The notes: generated from the letters alone by a model not told the origin. DNA of 64,000 bases from Lachnospiraceae bacterium (GCA_015057025.1 SVFD01000001.1:620001-684000), one strand, 5' to 3'. Shown: positions 9,401 to 17,860, counted from the stretch's first letter. Translations and numbers: made by a program.

Positions 9401-12399
9401 ATGCAAGAGGACGTCTTATTGCTGCCCAGGGCAAATGGGCACTTGCTAAAAAAATGGATATCAATGCTCTTGTAAAAGAGCTTCGTTTTCTTGCGCTAAA
9501 TCCCAATATGGTACAGGAAGGTAATTTAGAGAAGTTATACGAACGTATTGAGTTATATCATAAGATGAATCAGGATGTATCGGTAAATCCTGAATTTGAA
9601 GCGGCATTTACCAGATTATATCAGAAGGCAGATACCGACTGGGATAAACTTACAGCAGTTTACGAAAAGCACCTTGCTCTTTGTAAAATTTTTGCGGAAA
9701 GCGAGAAAAAGAGCGGATTTTATCCGGTATTATCCTCACTTGTTACCGGTGGCGGAGTGGCAGAACTTATTAAAACTGAAATCGGTGGCTTTGAGATGTT
9801 TATCGAAAAATCAAAAGCATGTCTGGAAATCGAGAATGAGTTAATTGCAAAATACGGTCTTGACTGGAATGCATTCCGTGATGAGGAGGATTTGATTTCT
9901 GCTTTGTTTGAACGTTGTGCAGGCTGGATATCACATGCGGAAGAATTACGTTCTTACAGCGCATATTGCAATGCAGAAAAGAAAGCAAACGAATTAGGTT
10001 TGGAAGAACTTACGGAGCAGTATCGTAAGGGTAACTTAAAAGAAGACGCATTTATTCCGGCATTTGAATGTAATTTTGCAAAGGCGGCAGCGAGTGGAGC
10101 TATTTCATCAAGAGATGTGCTTGCTCATTTTAACGGTGCAGGTTTTACAGCGGCCATCCAACGCTTCTGTGAAATTTCGGATAAGTTTGAAAAGCTTACA
10201 AGAGAAGAGGTAGTGGCAAGATTGTCTGCCAAAATCCCGGAGGCAGGAGAAGGTTTTGCCGGTTCTTCTGAGATTGGTATTCTTCGTAAGGCAATTAAAA
10301 GTCAGAGAAGAGCTATGCCCATCCGTAAGTTGTTTAACGAAATACCGGTATTACTTCGCAGAATGTGTCCCTGTATGTTAATGAGTCCCATTTCCGTTGC
10401 ACAGTACATAGACCCTTCTTTCCCGAAGTTTGATTTGGTTATTTTTGACGAGGCTTCCCAGCTTCCTACAGGTGAATCGGTAGGTGCTCTGGCAAGAGGT
10501 GAAAATGTGATTGTAGTAGGTGATCCGAAGCAGTTACCCCCCACCAGCTTCTTTATGACCAATCAGCATGATGAGGAGAATATCGAAGTTGAGGATATGG
10601 AAAGCTTGCTGGATGACTGTTTGGCACTCAGTATGCCACAGAATCATCTTTTATGGCATTATCGTTCACGTCATGAAAGTCTTATCGCCTATAGCAATAT
10701 GACTTACTACGACAATAAGTTATATACGTTTCCGTCACCCAATGACCGTGTGTCAGAGGTAAAGTGGGTCTATGTGGAAGGGCAGTATGACCGTGGTAAA
10801 ACAAAGCAGAATCGCGCAGAAGCAGAGGCTGTGGTGGAAGAAGTTCTTAGAAGATTACGTGATGAAGAACTTCGTAAGAGTAGTATTGGTGTTGTAACTT
10901 TCAGTTCCGTTCAGCAGGAATTGATTGATGATTTAATGCAGGAAGCTTTGCATAAGGAGCCTGAATTGGAACAGTATTGCGTTAATGTGGAAGAACCATT
11001 GTTTATCAAGAACCTTGAAAACGTGCAGGGTGATGAAAGAGATGTCATTCTCTTCTCAGTAGGCTACGGTCCCGATGCAAGCGGTAAGGTTGCCATGAAT
11101 TTTGGCCCCTTAAATCAGGATGGTGGTTGGAGACGTTTGAACGTGGCAATCTCCCGTTCCAGAAAGAGTATGATGATTTATTCTTCATTCCGTCCCGAGA
11201 AGTTAGATTTGTCCAGAACATCATCGGCAGGTATTATTGGTTTAAAGGGCTTCTTGGAGTTTGCCGCAAGGGGTAAAAACGCCCTTTATCAAAGTGTGGA
11301 TACCATTAAGCTTCGTAACAGCGATGTGGCGAAGTCTATTGTGGCACGTCTGAAAGAAGCGGGATATAACGCTGACCTTGATATCGGTACTTCTGAATAT
11401 AAAATAGATATAGGTATTATGGACCCTGAGAATCCGGATAAATATTGTTTGGGTATTTTGTTGGATGGTGAGAATTATATGGCAGCAGCTACGGCAAGAG
11501 ACCGTAACTTGGGTCAGCCCTCTGTTTTACAAGGCTTAGGTTGGAATTTGCACCGTGTATGGACATTGGATTGGCTGGATACACCGGAACGTGAATTTGT
11601 AAAATTGGAGGATGCAATTAAACGGATTTTGCACCCGGAGCTGTATGCAAAAGATGAGGATGCAGAAATAACAGAGTGCGGAAGCAATGATATAAATACT
11701 GATGAAGATGCTGGTAATAATGAAGCTTCAGAAGCCGATAATGAGGTGATTGACGAGGTAAATACGGAAGTCATTGCCGGAAGTATCAGTACGGATGGTG
11801 CAAAAGAGTCTGCACCTGTAAAGAGACAGTCAGCCCGTAGAGAATATGTGCAGGTGGAATTACCTACCCTGGGTGATTCGGAAGATTTTTATGAGCCGAA
11901 GACAAAAGTACAGATTATGAAGGCGATTGAGAAGACTTTACAGGCAGAAGCTCCGGTTGAATATGATTATATGAAAAAGAAAGTGCTTTTATGCTGGGGA
12001 ATGATGCGTAATACTCCTAAATCTGATGCTGTATTTGAAGAAATATTGCGTGAAGTTCCTGTGACTCAGACAAATACGGCAGGAAATGTTTTTCTGTGGC
12101 TTCAGAATATGGATCCATGTAAGTATGGAATTTATCGTTTGCATGAAGAGGGCGATTTAGAGAAAAGAACTTTAAGCCAGATTCCTGCGGAGGAAGTGGT
12201 AAATGCAGTGCGGGAAGTGGTAGATGTGAATGTATCCCTGTCCAGAGACGATTTGGTGAAGGAAACTGCCAAAATATTCGGTTTCAACCGGGTGACTGCA
12301 AGCATTGACCAGGTTGTTGGAATTGCGATTTCTTATGCAGAACAAAGAGGTTATGTTGAGATTTCCGAGGATGGCATGCGGGTAACACAGAAACAGTAG
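6493..12399 (+). CDS. Hhe-like DUF4011 superfamily 1 helicase-nuclease
   Basis: 1968-residue cytoplasmic protein. Domains in order: an N-terminal beta-rich part; a transglutaminase-like region around 170-260 with the Cys in ATCLDLA (about 219) and His in KEHAYIGCW (about 245); DUF4011 from about 372 (KLWERKLLDLSLRNTLLNF); a split superfamily 1 helicase with Walker A GPPGTGKSQT at about 683, Walker B DEASQ at about 1319 and VGDPKQLPP at about 1341; a Vsr/MTES_1575-type restriction-like nuclease at about 1620-1720; DUF3320-like and winged-helix parts at about 1785-1968. This is the architecture of Hhe, reported as an antiphage protein (DUF4011-helicase-Vsr-DUF3320). A defence role is inferred: no other defence gene is adjacent, and composition matches the neighbours. 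The helicase motifs look intact. Confidence 0.85.
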   Translation: MEAKLKIEGIINKTISFSMQQNRINALKKVRISNLTTEEYNGLTVKISFAPGFATNMEVAVLKLAGGENVELNHLVPVINGEYLASLTEKEVGTVTIEVYSGEELLGSENLEIEILPYGQWSGTVYMPELLCAFVMPNHPAVQGIVAKAATWLEKWKGEPSILGYSTQNPNEVRMQMAAVYEAIKQEAIAYCLPPASYETVGQKIRTPDEITGQKMATCLDLAVLYASALEAMSLNPLIMIHKEHAYIGCWLEEKSFAECVQDDVSALLKRIAEGIDEIAIAECTVMTAGKSVSFEDACKTAKELLSKEEDFRMAIDVERCRGGNIRPLPARVLENGAYTIVSYDAAPKEATAPKELSTAGRGATVTENTMTKQKLWERKLLDLSLRNTLLNFRVTKAGIQLMVDDPAHLEDALNQGEDFAIFPLPADSDLTPGSDKIFSITDYAEEIKTIAVSEFKSKRIRTFMPEEELAKGMKYLQRQAKLSMEENGSNTLYLALGFLKWYESDVSQKPRYAPLVMVPVDVTKKLQDKSYHIRIRDEEPQINITLLEFLRQDFGMDIGGLDPLPMDENGVDVPLVLNTVRKSIMEKKNWDVLPLTFLGIFSFSRFIMWNDLRNRSAEIMSNKVVASLISGKMEWQPAETLNAEDMDTRIKPSDMAVVMSADSSQLVAIETAAKGESFVLHGPPGTGKSQTITNMIANALYQGKSVLFVAEKMAALSVVQKRLEKVGLAPFCLELHSNKAQKQAVLAQLERTLEAGGKKSSGEYQAYADKLYAERSALNEVVEALHEKQASGLSIYELIGKYELMKEYEDKVYFTEEWAMDINSKAYDECISSLSECAAIGKECGGVSNHALKEFKLYEYSMQLRKEWEEILTKYQSALREKSAVLAQLGATLELPETATMDDLCLLERVASYLTGMEEIHDTLLSDMYALKSEDVIHAEITKGRDLKNIRTELLTHFKPTVLDYDIANARGRLIAAQGKWALAKKMDINALVKELRFLALNPNMVQEGNLEKLYERIELYHKMNQDVSVNPEFEAAFTRLYQKADTDWDKLTAVYEKHLALCKIFAESEKKSGFYPVLSSLVTGGGVAELIKTEIGGFEMFIEKSKACLEIENELIAKYGLDWNAFRDEEDLISALFERCAGWISHAEELRSYSAYCNAEKKANELGLEELTEQYRKGNLKEDAFIPAFECNFAKAAASGAISSRDVLAHFNGAGFTAAIQRFCEISDKFEKLTREEVVARLSAKIPEAGEGFAGSSEIGILRKAIKSQRRAMPIRKLFNEIPVLLRRMCPCMLMSPISVAQYIDPSFPKFDLVIFDEASQLPTGESVGALARGENVIVVGDPKQLPPTSFFMTNQHDEENIEVEDMESLLDDCLALSMPQNHLLWHYRSRHESLIAYSNMTYYDNKLYTFPSPNDRVSEVKWVYVEGQYDRGKTKQNRAEAEAVVEEVLRRLRDEELRKSSIGVVTFSSVQQELIDDLMQEALHKEPELEQYCVNVEEPLFIKNLENVQGDERDVILFSVGYGPDASGKVAMNFGPLNQDGGWRRLNVAISRSRKSMMIYSSFRPEKLDLSRTSSAGIIGLKGFLEFAARGKNALYQSVDTIKLRNSDVAKSIVARLKEAGYNADLDIGTSEYKIDIGIMDPENPDKYCLGILLDGENYMAAATARDRNLGQPSVLQGLGWNLHRVWTLDWLDTPEREFVKLEDAIKRILHPELYAKDEDAEITECGSNDINTDEDAGNNEASEADNEVIDEVNTEVIAGSISTDGAKESAPVKRQSARREYVQVELPTLGDSEDFYEPKTKVQIMKAIEKTLQAEAPVEYDYMKKKVLLCWGMMRNTPKSDAVFEEILREVPVTQTNTAGNVFLWLQNMDPCKYGIYRLHEEGDLEKRTLSQIPAEEVVNAVREVVDVNVSLSRDDLVKETAKIFGFNRVTASIDQVVGIAISYAEQRGYVEISEDGMRVTQKQ

Positions 12400-12451
12400 G
12401 AAAGCGGAGAGTAAATTAGTTAAAAAGTATACACGGCCGGAGAGGTAAAGA

Positions 12452-14440
12452 ATGAGCAAATCAAAGGATAAGAGAATAAGAAAATTTAAGAAAAAACGAA
12501 TATGGCCATCCATACTGGGCTTATTCATTGTGTCAATTTGTTTTATGGTTATCATGTTAGCAGTGGTTGCTTTCTTGGTTAGCGATGTGGTTAAAAACAA
12601 AATAGTTGCGGGTATCCACGATACAGAGGAAGTGTCTCACTTCTTTGAAAAAATAGAATCCTTTGAAGAACTGGCAGAAATAGAAGAGACATTGCTGTTT
12701 TACATTGATATTGAAACAGATGTTGAAAGCATAGCGGTAATAGAAGATGATAAGGTGGTTTGGTCCAGTGATGACCGATATCCTTCAAGGACTTCTGAAA
12801 GCGAATTTATGATTACGGATGATATCAGAGTGTTTATAGAAGATGATCCGGAAAATAATTTTATAATAGAGGACAATACGCTTAATGTCAGTAAGGACTT
12901 TATTAACAGTATTGAAATCAAAGAGATACTGGGAACCGAAGAAATGATTATACCCAATGGTACTGCTTTGGCACATTTAAAAGTATGGTTTGAAGTGCCC
13001 ACAGAAGTTGGAAATGTATATGTTTTAAAAGATTTAAAAGTATATCAGGAAGATTTATTTACGCTTATAATATGCACTGTTTTGATAGCTGTAATTATTG
13101 CTACGTTTATGATATATTATTTGATTTCTTTTATTGGTTTGTTTTTTGATATGCATAAAAACTCCAAAATAATATATACAGATATGCTAACCGGAGGGGA
13201 AAATCGACTCTTTTTTGAGAAGAAAGGTAATTCTCTGATAAGAAAAGCCGGGCGTCGTGGTAAAAAATACGCGGTTATTCACTTAAAAATGCGTAAATAC
13301 AGAAGTTATTGTACATGTTTTGGTGTAAAAGAAGGAGAAGCACTGATAGAGAAATGTTATGCTCTTTTAAAGAAGCAAATCAGTCGTAAGGAACTTATGG
13401 TGCATCGCGAAAATGCTCAGTTCGGCCTTCTTTTGGCTTATGAAAACAGGGAGCAACTGGTAACCAGAGTTGAAAAAATAGAGAGTGTATTAAATACTAT
13501 ATCACCTAACATTAAGTTATATTTTGGTGTTGGTATTTATCTGACACAAATAGGTGATAAAGACATTGAACAGCTTTATAATAATGCATTACTTGCCTGT
13601 GATATGCTTGGAGAAGAAGCAGAGAATAAGATAGCATTCTTTGATGTTGAGATGAATAATCAAAGGATTTGGGAACGTAAAGTGGAAGATGATATGAATC
13701 GGGCCTTAAAAAATAAAGAATTTCAGGTGTATCTGCAACCTAAAATTAAAACTTCGGAAGAAGTTTTGGCAGGAGCAGAAGCTTTGGTTCGCTGGATTCA
13801 CCCACAAGAAGGTTTTATTCCGCCGAATAAATTTATTCCGATTTTTGAGAAAAACGGTTTTATTACCAAGCTGGATGATTATATGCTGGAAGAAGTGGCT
13901 TCATTACAGGAGCAATGGATAAAACAGGGAAATAAGATTGTACCCATTTCCGTTAATATTTCCAGAGCGCATTTTACCAGAAGTGATCTTGCGGCACATA
14001 TTTGTTCTATTGTAGATAAATATGAAGTACCGCATAATGTGATTGAACTTGAACTTACGGAAAGTGCATTTTTTGATGATAAGAAGCAATTACTGGATAC
14101 AATTAATCAGTTAAGAGAATTAGGTTTTAGTGTGTCCATGGATGATTTTGGTGCCGGATATTCTTCATTGAATTCATTAAAAGAGATGCACATCGATGTC
14201 TTGAAAATTGATGCGGATTTCTTCCGGGGTGCGGATGTGGAAGAAAGAGGAATGCTTATTGTTTCAGAAGTAATTGAACTTGCTAAAAAGCTGGATATGA
14301 AGATTGTAGCGGAGGGTATTGAAAGTCGTGAGCAGGTAGACTTTTTGACAGAACAGGAGTGTGACTTGATTCAGGGATATTTCTTTTCTAAACCCATGCC
14401 GGTAGCGGAATTTGTTGAAAAATACAAAGATTTCAGGTGA
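12452..14440 (+). CDS. Membrane EAL-domain c-di-GMP phosphodiesterase with degenerate GGDEF
   Basis: 662 residues. A basic N-terminus leads into TM1 (about 17-43), an extracellular sensor region (about 45-200), TM2 (about 203-230), a GGDEF-like domain (about 245-400) and an EAL domain (about 415-660). The GGDEF part keeps the entry motif (MLTGGENRLFFEK) but lacks a GGDEF signature. The EAL domain keeps AEALVRW, ELTESAFF, DDFGAGYSSL, LKIDADF and IVAEGIES, the metal and catalytic set, so phosphodiesterase activity on c-di-GMP is expected. GGAGAGG precedes the ATG. It follows the helicase gene by 52 bases and could be cotranscribed; a shared function is not implied. Confidence 0.85.
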   Translation: MSKSKDKRIRKFKKKRIWPSILGLFIVSICFMVIMLAVVAFLVSDVVKNKIVAGIHDTEEVSHFFEKIESFEELAEIEETLLFYIDIETDVESIAVIEDDKVVWSSDDRYPSRTSESEFMITDDIRVFIEDDPENNFIIEDNTLNVSKDFINSIEIKEILGTEEMIIPNGTALAHLKVWFEVPTEVGNVYVLKDLKVYQEDLFTLIICTVLIAVIIATFMIYYLISFIGLFFDMHKNSKIIYTDMLTGGENRLFFEKKGNSLIRKAGRRGKKYAVIHLKMRKYRSYCTCFGVKEGEALIEKCYALLKKQISRKELMVHRENAQFGLLLAYENREQLVTRVEKIESVLNTISPNIKLYFGVGIYLTQIGDKDIEQLYNNALLACDMLGEEAENKIAFFDVEMNNQRIWERKVEDDMNRALKNKEFQVYLQPKIKTSEEVLAGAEALVRWIHPQEGFIPPNKFIPIFEKNGFITKLDDYMLEEVASLQEQWIKQGNKIVPISVNISRAHFTRSDLAAHICSIVDKYEVPHNVIELELTESAFFDDKKQLLDTINQLRELGFSVSMDDFGAGYSSLNSLKEMHIDVLKIDADFFRGADVEERGMLIVSEVIELAKKLDMKIVAEGIESREQVDFLTEQECDLIQGYFFSKPMPVAEFVEKYKDFR

Positions 14441-14460
14441 TATTAACCCGATAAAATAAA

Positions 14461-14490
14461 AAACCGAAGATTTATTCTTCGGTTTTTTTA
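14461..14490. terminator. Bidirectional terminator
   Basis: Ten-base stem AAACCGAAGA (14461-14470) with TCTTCGGTTT (14476-14485) and T runs on both sides; it ends the EAL gene (plus) and tRNA-Leu(CAG) (minus). Its stem sequence is repeated 120 bases downstream. Confidence 0.85.
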
Positions 14491-14573
14491 TGCAGGAGAA
14501 GGGACTTGAACCCTCATGTTGTTGCCAACACACGGACCTGAACCGTGCGCGTCTGCCATTCCGCCACTCCTGC
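14491..14573 (-). tRNA. tRNA-Leu (anticodon CAG)
   Basis: The minus strand gives an 83-base class II tRNA: acceptor GCAGGAG/CTCCTGC, anticodon arm CACGG-TTCAGGT-CCGTG, a variable arm (TGTTGGCAACAACA) and T loop GTTCAAGT. Anticodon CAG reads CUG. CCA is not encoded. Confidence 0.93.
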
Positions 14574-14586
14574 GACTTGATTTTTT

Positions 14587-14614
14587 AAAAAAACCGAAGA
14601 ATAAATCTTCGGTT
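14587..14614 (-). terminator. Terminator between the two tRNA-Leu genes
   Basis: Stem AACCGAAGA (14592-14600) with TCTTCGGTT (14606-14614); on the minus strand it is followed by a T run. It nearly duplicates the terminator at 14461. Confidence 0.75.
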
Positions 14615-14620
14615 CTTTAA

Positions 14621-14704
14621 TGCGGGAAAAGGGACTTGAACCCTCACGTCGTTGCCAACACTAGATCCTTAGTCTAGCCTGTCTGCCAATTCCAGCATCC
14701 CCGC
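14621..14704 (-). tRNA. tRNA-Leu (anticodon AAG)
   Basis: The minus strand gives an 84-base class II tRNA: acceptor GCGGGGA/TTCCCGC, anticodon arm CTAGA-CTAAGGA-TCTAG, variable arm and T loop GTTCAAGT. Anticodon AAG reads CUU; A34 is unusual for bacterial leucine tRNAs. CCA is not encoded. Divergent in sequence from the neighbouring tRNA-Leu(CAG), so not a recent duplicate. Confidence 0.92.
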
Positions 14705-14747
14705 ATATCTTATGGTAAGTATTGCTACTTATCTTTGCGACTTTTCA

Positions 14748-14776
14748 ATATTAACAAAGCCTTGAAGAAAAGTCAA
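14748..14776 (-). promoter_or_regulatory. Promoter of the tRNA-Leu pair
   Basis: On the minus strand TTGACT (14776-14771) and TAATAT (14753-14748) with a 17-base spacer, about 44 bases before tRNA-Leu(AAG). The rest of the gap up to the LrgA gene is AT-rich with nothing else recognised. Confidence 0.75.
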
Positions 14777-14989
14777 GGTGTTTTTTGAAATAAATACAAA
14801 ATTTTCTAAAATGAATTATAATTATATAAATATACTGTTAAGATGTATTAAATACTGAAAAAATCAAAAATCAGTCATTTTAAGAAAGAATATGGACAAA
14901 ATATGTATAAAAAAGTAAAATGAGTGCGACAGAAGAACCCTGTCCGAAATAAGCATATTATTATTTAGAAAAGGTATTTGGATAAACAT

Positions 14990-15382
14990 ATGAAATATAT
15001 TTTTCAAACAGGCATCATCTTTGCCGTAACCTTAATTGGAGAAATACTTGCACAACTGATTCCGATTCCCATCCCCGGCAGTATTTACGGTCTGGTACTT
15101 TTGTTTTTGTTGCTTTTAACCGGAGTATTGAAGTTAAAGCATGTAGAAGGTGCAGGAAATTTCTTTTTGACGATACTACCGTTTCTTTTTATATCAAATT
15201 GTGTAAGTCTTATGGATTCTATGAGTTTGTTGGGTGAGCATGTGATTGTTATTGTGATTCTTACTATTGTATCTACCTTGGTGGTAATGGTAGTGACAGG
15301 AGGCGTTGCACAAGTCTTTATCAACCATAAAAAGAAAAAAGCAGCCGCGGCGAAATTGAAAGGAGGAGCAAAGCATGAATGA
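14990..15382 (+). CDS. CidA/LrgA family holin-like membrane protein
   Basis: 130 residues, four hydrophobic segments. The PIPIPGSIYGLVLLF motif near residue 26 is characteristic of the CidA/LrgA family. These proteins are holin- or antiholin-like and, with LrgB partners, are linked to murein hydrolase control and pyruvate or related metabolite transport. ATG at 14990 gives the usual family N-terminus (MKYIFQTG); a TTG at 14978 is an alternative but lies only four bases from the AAAGG site. The C-terminus is lysine/alanine rich. It overlaps the LrgB gene by eight bases, so translation is probably coupled. Confidence 0.85.
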   Translation: MKYIFQTGIIFAVTLIGEILAQLIPIPIPGSIYGLVLLFLLLLTGVLKLKHVEGAGNFFLTILPFLFISNCVSLMDSMSLLGEHVIVIVILTIVSTLVVMVVTGGVAQVFINHKKKKAAAAKLKGGAKHE

Positions 15383-16067
15383 GTTTTTCTCGGAATCTCT
15401 TTTATTTGGATTTACCTTAAGCGTAGCAGCATATGCGGTAGGATTCGCTATTCAGAAAAAATTTAAGAAGGCATTTTTAAGCCCGTTAATTATTGCCATG
15501 CTTCTCATTATACTTGTTTTAAAAGGATTTCAAATTGATTATGAAACCTATGATTATGGGGCAAAATACATTACGTATTTTATTCAACCTGCCACCGTAT
15601 GCCTTGCCATTCCCCTTTATAAGCAATTTGAAGTTTTAAAGCAGAATCCATCAACTGTATTGGTTTCTGTTTTAGCAGGTTGTATTGCCCATATATTGAT
15701 TATGATTGGAAGCTTTTATTGGCTACAGTTGGATGAGACCATTATACGTTCCCTGATATCCAAGTCAGTAACGCTGGCTTTTGCGCTGCCGATTACGGAA
15801 AGTATCGGCGGAATCGGTGCTATCACCATTGTAGGATTAACCATTGCCGGTATCTTAGGAGCCGTAGTAGGCCCCGGCCTTTTAAAAACTTTAAAAATCA
15901 CAGACCCGGTAGCGCAAGGTTTAGGTATAGGTGCGGCTTCCCATGGTGTGGGTTGCGGACGTTTGGTGGAGCTTGGCGAAGTGTATGCAGCTATGGGTAC
16001 GGTGGCTGTATCGGTAGCGGGAATTTTGACCGTTGTTATCGTGAATATAGCAGTTATGTGGTTATGA
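15375..16067 (+). CDS. LrgB/CidB family membrane protein
   Basis: 230 residues with about six to seven hydrophobic segments. The SVTLAFALPITESIGG stretch near residue 131 and GIGAASHGVGCGRLVELGEVYAAMG near residue 184 are LrgB family signatures. It is the partner of the preceding LrgA-like protein and likely acts with it in the cytoplasmic membrane in murein hydrolase control or small-acid export. AAAGGAGG lies inside the end of the upstream gene, 8 bases before the ATG. The next operon (ECF sigma) starts 67 bases after the stop. Confidence 0.88.
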   Translation: MNEFFSESLLFGFTLSVAAYAVGFAIQKKFKKAFLSPLIIAMLLIILVLKGFQIDYETYDYGAKYITYFIQPATVCLAIPLYKQFEVLKQNPSTVLVSVLAGCIAHILIMIGSFYWLQLDETIIRSLISKSVTLAFALPITESIGGIGAITIVGLTIAGILGAVVGPGLLKTLKITDPVAQGLGIGAASHGVGCGRLVELGEVYAAMGTVAVSVAGILTVVIVNIAVMWL

Positions 16068-16134
16068 TAATAATTGAAACTTTTTAGAAATAATATGACT
16101 CTAATATAAAGAGGAGTCAAAGGAGGTGAAAGCC

Positions 16135-16632
16135 TTGCAGTCCTTTTCCGGAAAAGAAAAGACAAATGAAGAAGTGGTGGAAGCGGTTTTATTGGAAAAT
16201 TATAATCGCTATTACCGCCTTGCATATAGTTATGTAAAAAACGAGGCCGATGCCGCAGATATTGTACAAAACGGTGCCTACAAAGCTATTCGAGGCAGTA
16301 AGTCTTTGCGAAATGCTGAATTTGCGGGTACTTGGATTTATCGAATTATGTTGAACGAAATCTTCCGTTTTTGTAAAAGAAGAGGACCACAGGTGCTTTC
16401 TTTGGATGAAGTTCCCATAGAGCAGGGTAAAGAAGACGTTTATGAAGACATTGATTTAAAAGAAGCCTTGGATTCTTTGAATGCAGAAGATAAAGCGGTG
16501 ATTGAACTTCGATTTTTCGAAGATAAACCTTTAAATGAAATAGCAGAAATTCTGGGGGAGAATTTAAGTACGGTAAAAAGCAGGCTTTATCGGGGGATTC
16601 GTAAATTGAGAATACAGTTGGCAGACGAATAA
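16135..16632 (+). CDS. ECF-type RNA polymerase sigma factor
   Basis: 165 residues with sigma region 2 (YRLAYSYVKNEADAADIVQNGAYKAI) and region 4 (DKAVIELRFFEDKPLNEIAEILGENLSTVKSRL). The start is most likely TTG at 16135, 8 bases after AGGAGG; a GTG at 16126 overlaps that site and cannot be served by it. The next gene encodes an RsiV-like transmembrane protein, so this is a SigV-type sigma held inactive at the membrane, probably controlling an envelope-stress response. TGAAAC at 16075-16080 resembles an ECF -35 and hints at autoregulation, but no convincing -10 was found. Confidence 0.85.
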   Translation: MQSFSGKEKTNEEVVEAVLLENYNRYYRLAYSYVKNEADAADIVQNGAYKAIRGSKSLRNAEFAGTWIYRIMLNEIFRFCKRRGPQVLSLDEVPIEQGKEDVYEDIDLKEALDSLNAEDKAVIELRFFEDKPLNEIAEILGENLSTVKSRLYRGIRKLRIQLADE

Positions 16633-16711
16633 GAACAGTTTTGTAAAAAAGGATGAAAGAAGCCTGTATTATAACAGACAAAAATAGTGCAATGGAAAGG
16701 CAAGGTGCTTT

Positions 16712-17644
16712 GTGAATAAGAAAGGTATCAATGATTTGAAAAATGAATACGAAGAGATTTGTATGTCTGACTTGCAGATAGATGCTTTTAAGAAGTCTAT
16801 TGAACGTGCAAAAAAAGACAATAGAAGGAAAAAATCCGCACGGGTATGGAAACTTGCGGGAACTGCCGTTGCAGCGGTGTTCATTGCTTTTATTATACTA
16901 CCCAATACTTCCCCGGTAGTGGCCCATGCCATGGAAAAGATTCCTTTGATTGGTGGGGCGGTAAAAGTGGTAACATTCAGGGATTATAATTATGAGAGTG
17001 AAACCGAACTTGCAGATATTGAGGTTCCGCAACTTGTGACTGCTGATGTAGGTGCTGAAGACGGAGGCGTTGCTTACACTCAAGACATGGATGGAGGAAC
17101 TCCGATTGCATTTACTTTGGAAGAATCGGTGGATGAAATTAATTATGAAATTGAAGTTTTGACTAAGCAGATTATCGAGGAATTTGAAGCAAATGTCCGG
17201 GAAGAACAGGGGTATCAGGAGGTCATTGTAGATTATGAGATAATTTGTACAACAGAACAGTATTTCACGTTGAAACTGATTCACTATATGGGTTCCGGCA
17301 GCGGTACGCAATGGAACTATTATTATACTATTGATTTAACAACCGGTGAACGTATGGTATTGGCAAATCTTTTTGCGGACGAGGCGGATTATATCACTCC
17401 AATCAGTGAGGAAATTAAACGTCAGATGCGTGAGCAGATGGAAGAAGATGAAAATATATATTACTGGCTGGATGATGAAATTGAAGAGTGGAATTTTAAG
17501 GAAATTACATCGGATACTCAGTTTTATATTAATGAAAACAATAACATTGTCATTAGTTTTAACGAAGGTGATGTTGCACCTATGTATATGGGTGTGGTAA
17601 CCTTTGAGATTCCGGCAGAAGTGTTAGTGGACATCAGAAAATAA
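16712..17644 (+). CDS. RsiV-like membrane anti-sigma factor (DUF3298)
   Basis: 310 residues: a charged cytoplasmic N-terminus (1-45), one transmembrane helix (about 47-63, LAGTAVAAVFIAFIILP) and an extracellular part whose C-terminal half (about 200-308) fits the DUF3298/RsiV domain that binds lysozyme in the B. subtilis protein. It should bind the adjacent ECF sigma and release it after regulated proteolysis. GTG start at 16712 with an AAGGTG site; gap to the sigma gene 79 bases. A TAGAAATAATAT word just after the stop repeats one found before the sigma gene. Confidence 0.8.
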   Translation: MNKKGINDLKNEYEEICMSDLQIDAFKKSIERAKKDNRRKKSARVWKLAGTAVAAVFIAFIILPNTSPVVAHAMEKIPLIGGAVKVVTFRDYNYESETELADIEVPQLVTADVGAEDGGVAYTQDMDGGTPIAFTLEESVDEINYEIEVLTKQIIEEFEANVREEQGYQEVIVDYEIICTTEQYFTLKLIHYMGSGSGTQWNYYYTIDLTTGERMVLANLFADEADYITPISEEIKRQMREQMEEDENIYYWLDDEIEEWNFKEITSDTQFYINENNNIVISFNEGDVAPMYMGVVTFEIPAEVLVDIRK

Positions 17645-17708
17645 TAGAAATAATATAACCTTGAAAGACTTCCTTAAAACATAATAAAAGATTTATTTTT
17701 AAAAGATA

Positions 17709-17760
17709 TAAAGGCATCCGAAATGAGGCGGTAAAGCAGACATTTCGGGTGCCTTTTTAT
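17709..17760 (+). terminator. Rho-independent terminator
   Basis: Stem AAAGGCATCCGAAATG with CATTTCGGGTGCCTTT (one wobble), then a T run. It ends the sigma/anti-sigma operon. Confidence 0.85.
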
Positions 17761-17860
17761 TGTGTCTGAAAAAAATTTACGATAAAATGGAAAAGAACCC
17801 AACCTTTTTATTTTTCAAAGTATCTTAATAATATCAGCAACCAATGGAAGGAGGTAAAAC

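Noticed and set aside
16126-16134. GTG start for the ECF sigma factor
   Set aside because: The GTG overlaps the AGGAGG site that must serve the start; TTG at 16135 has the right spacing.
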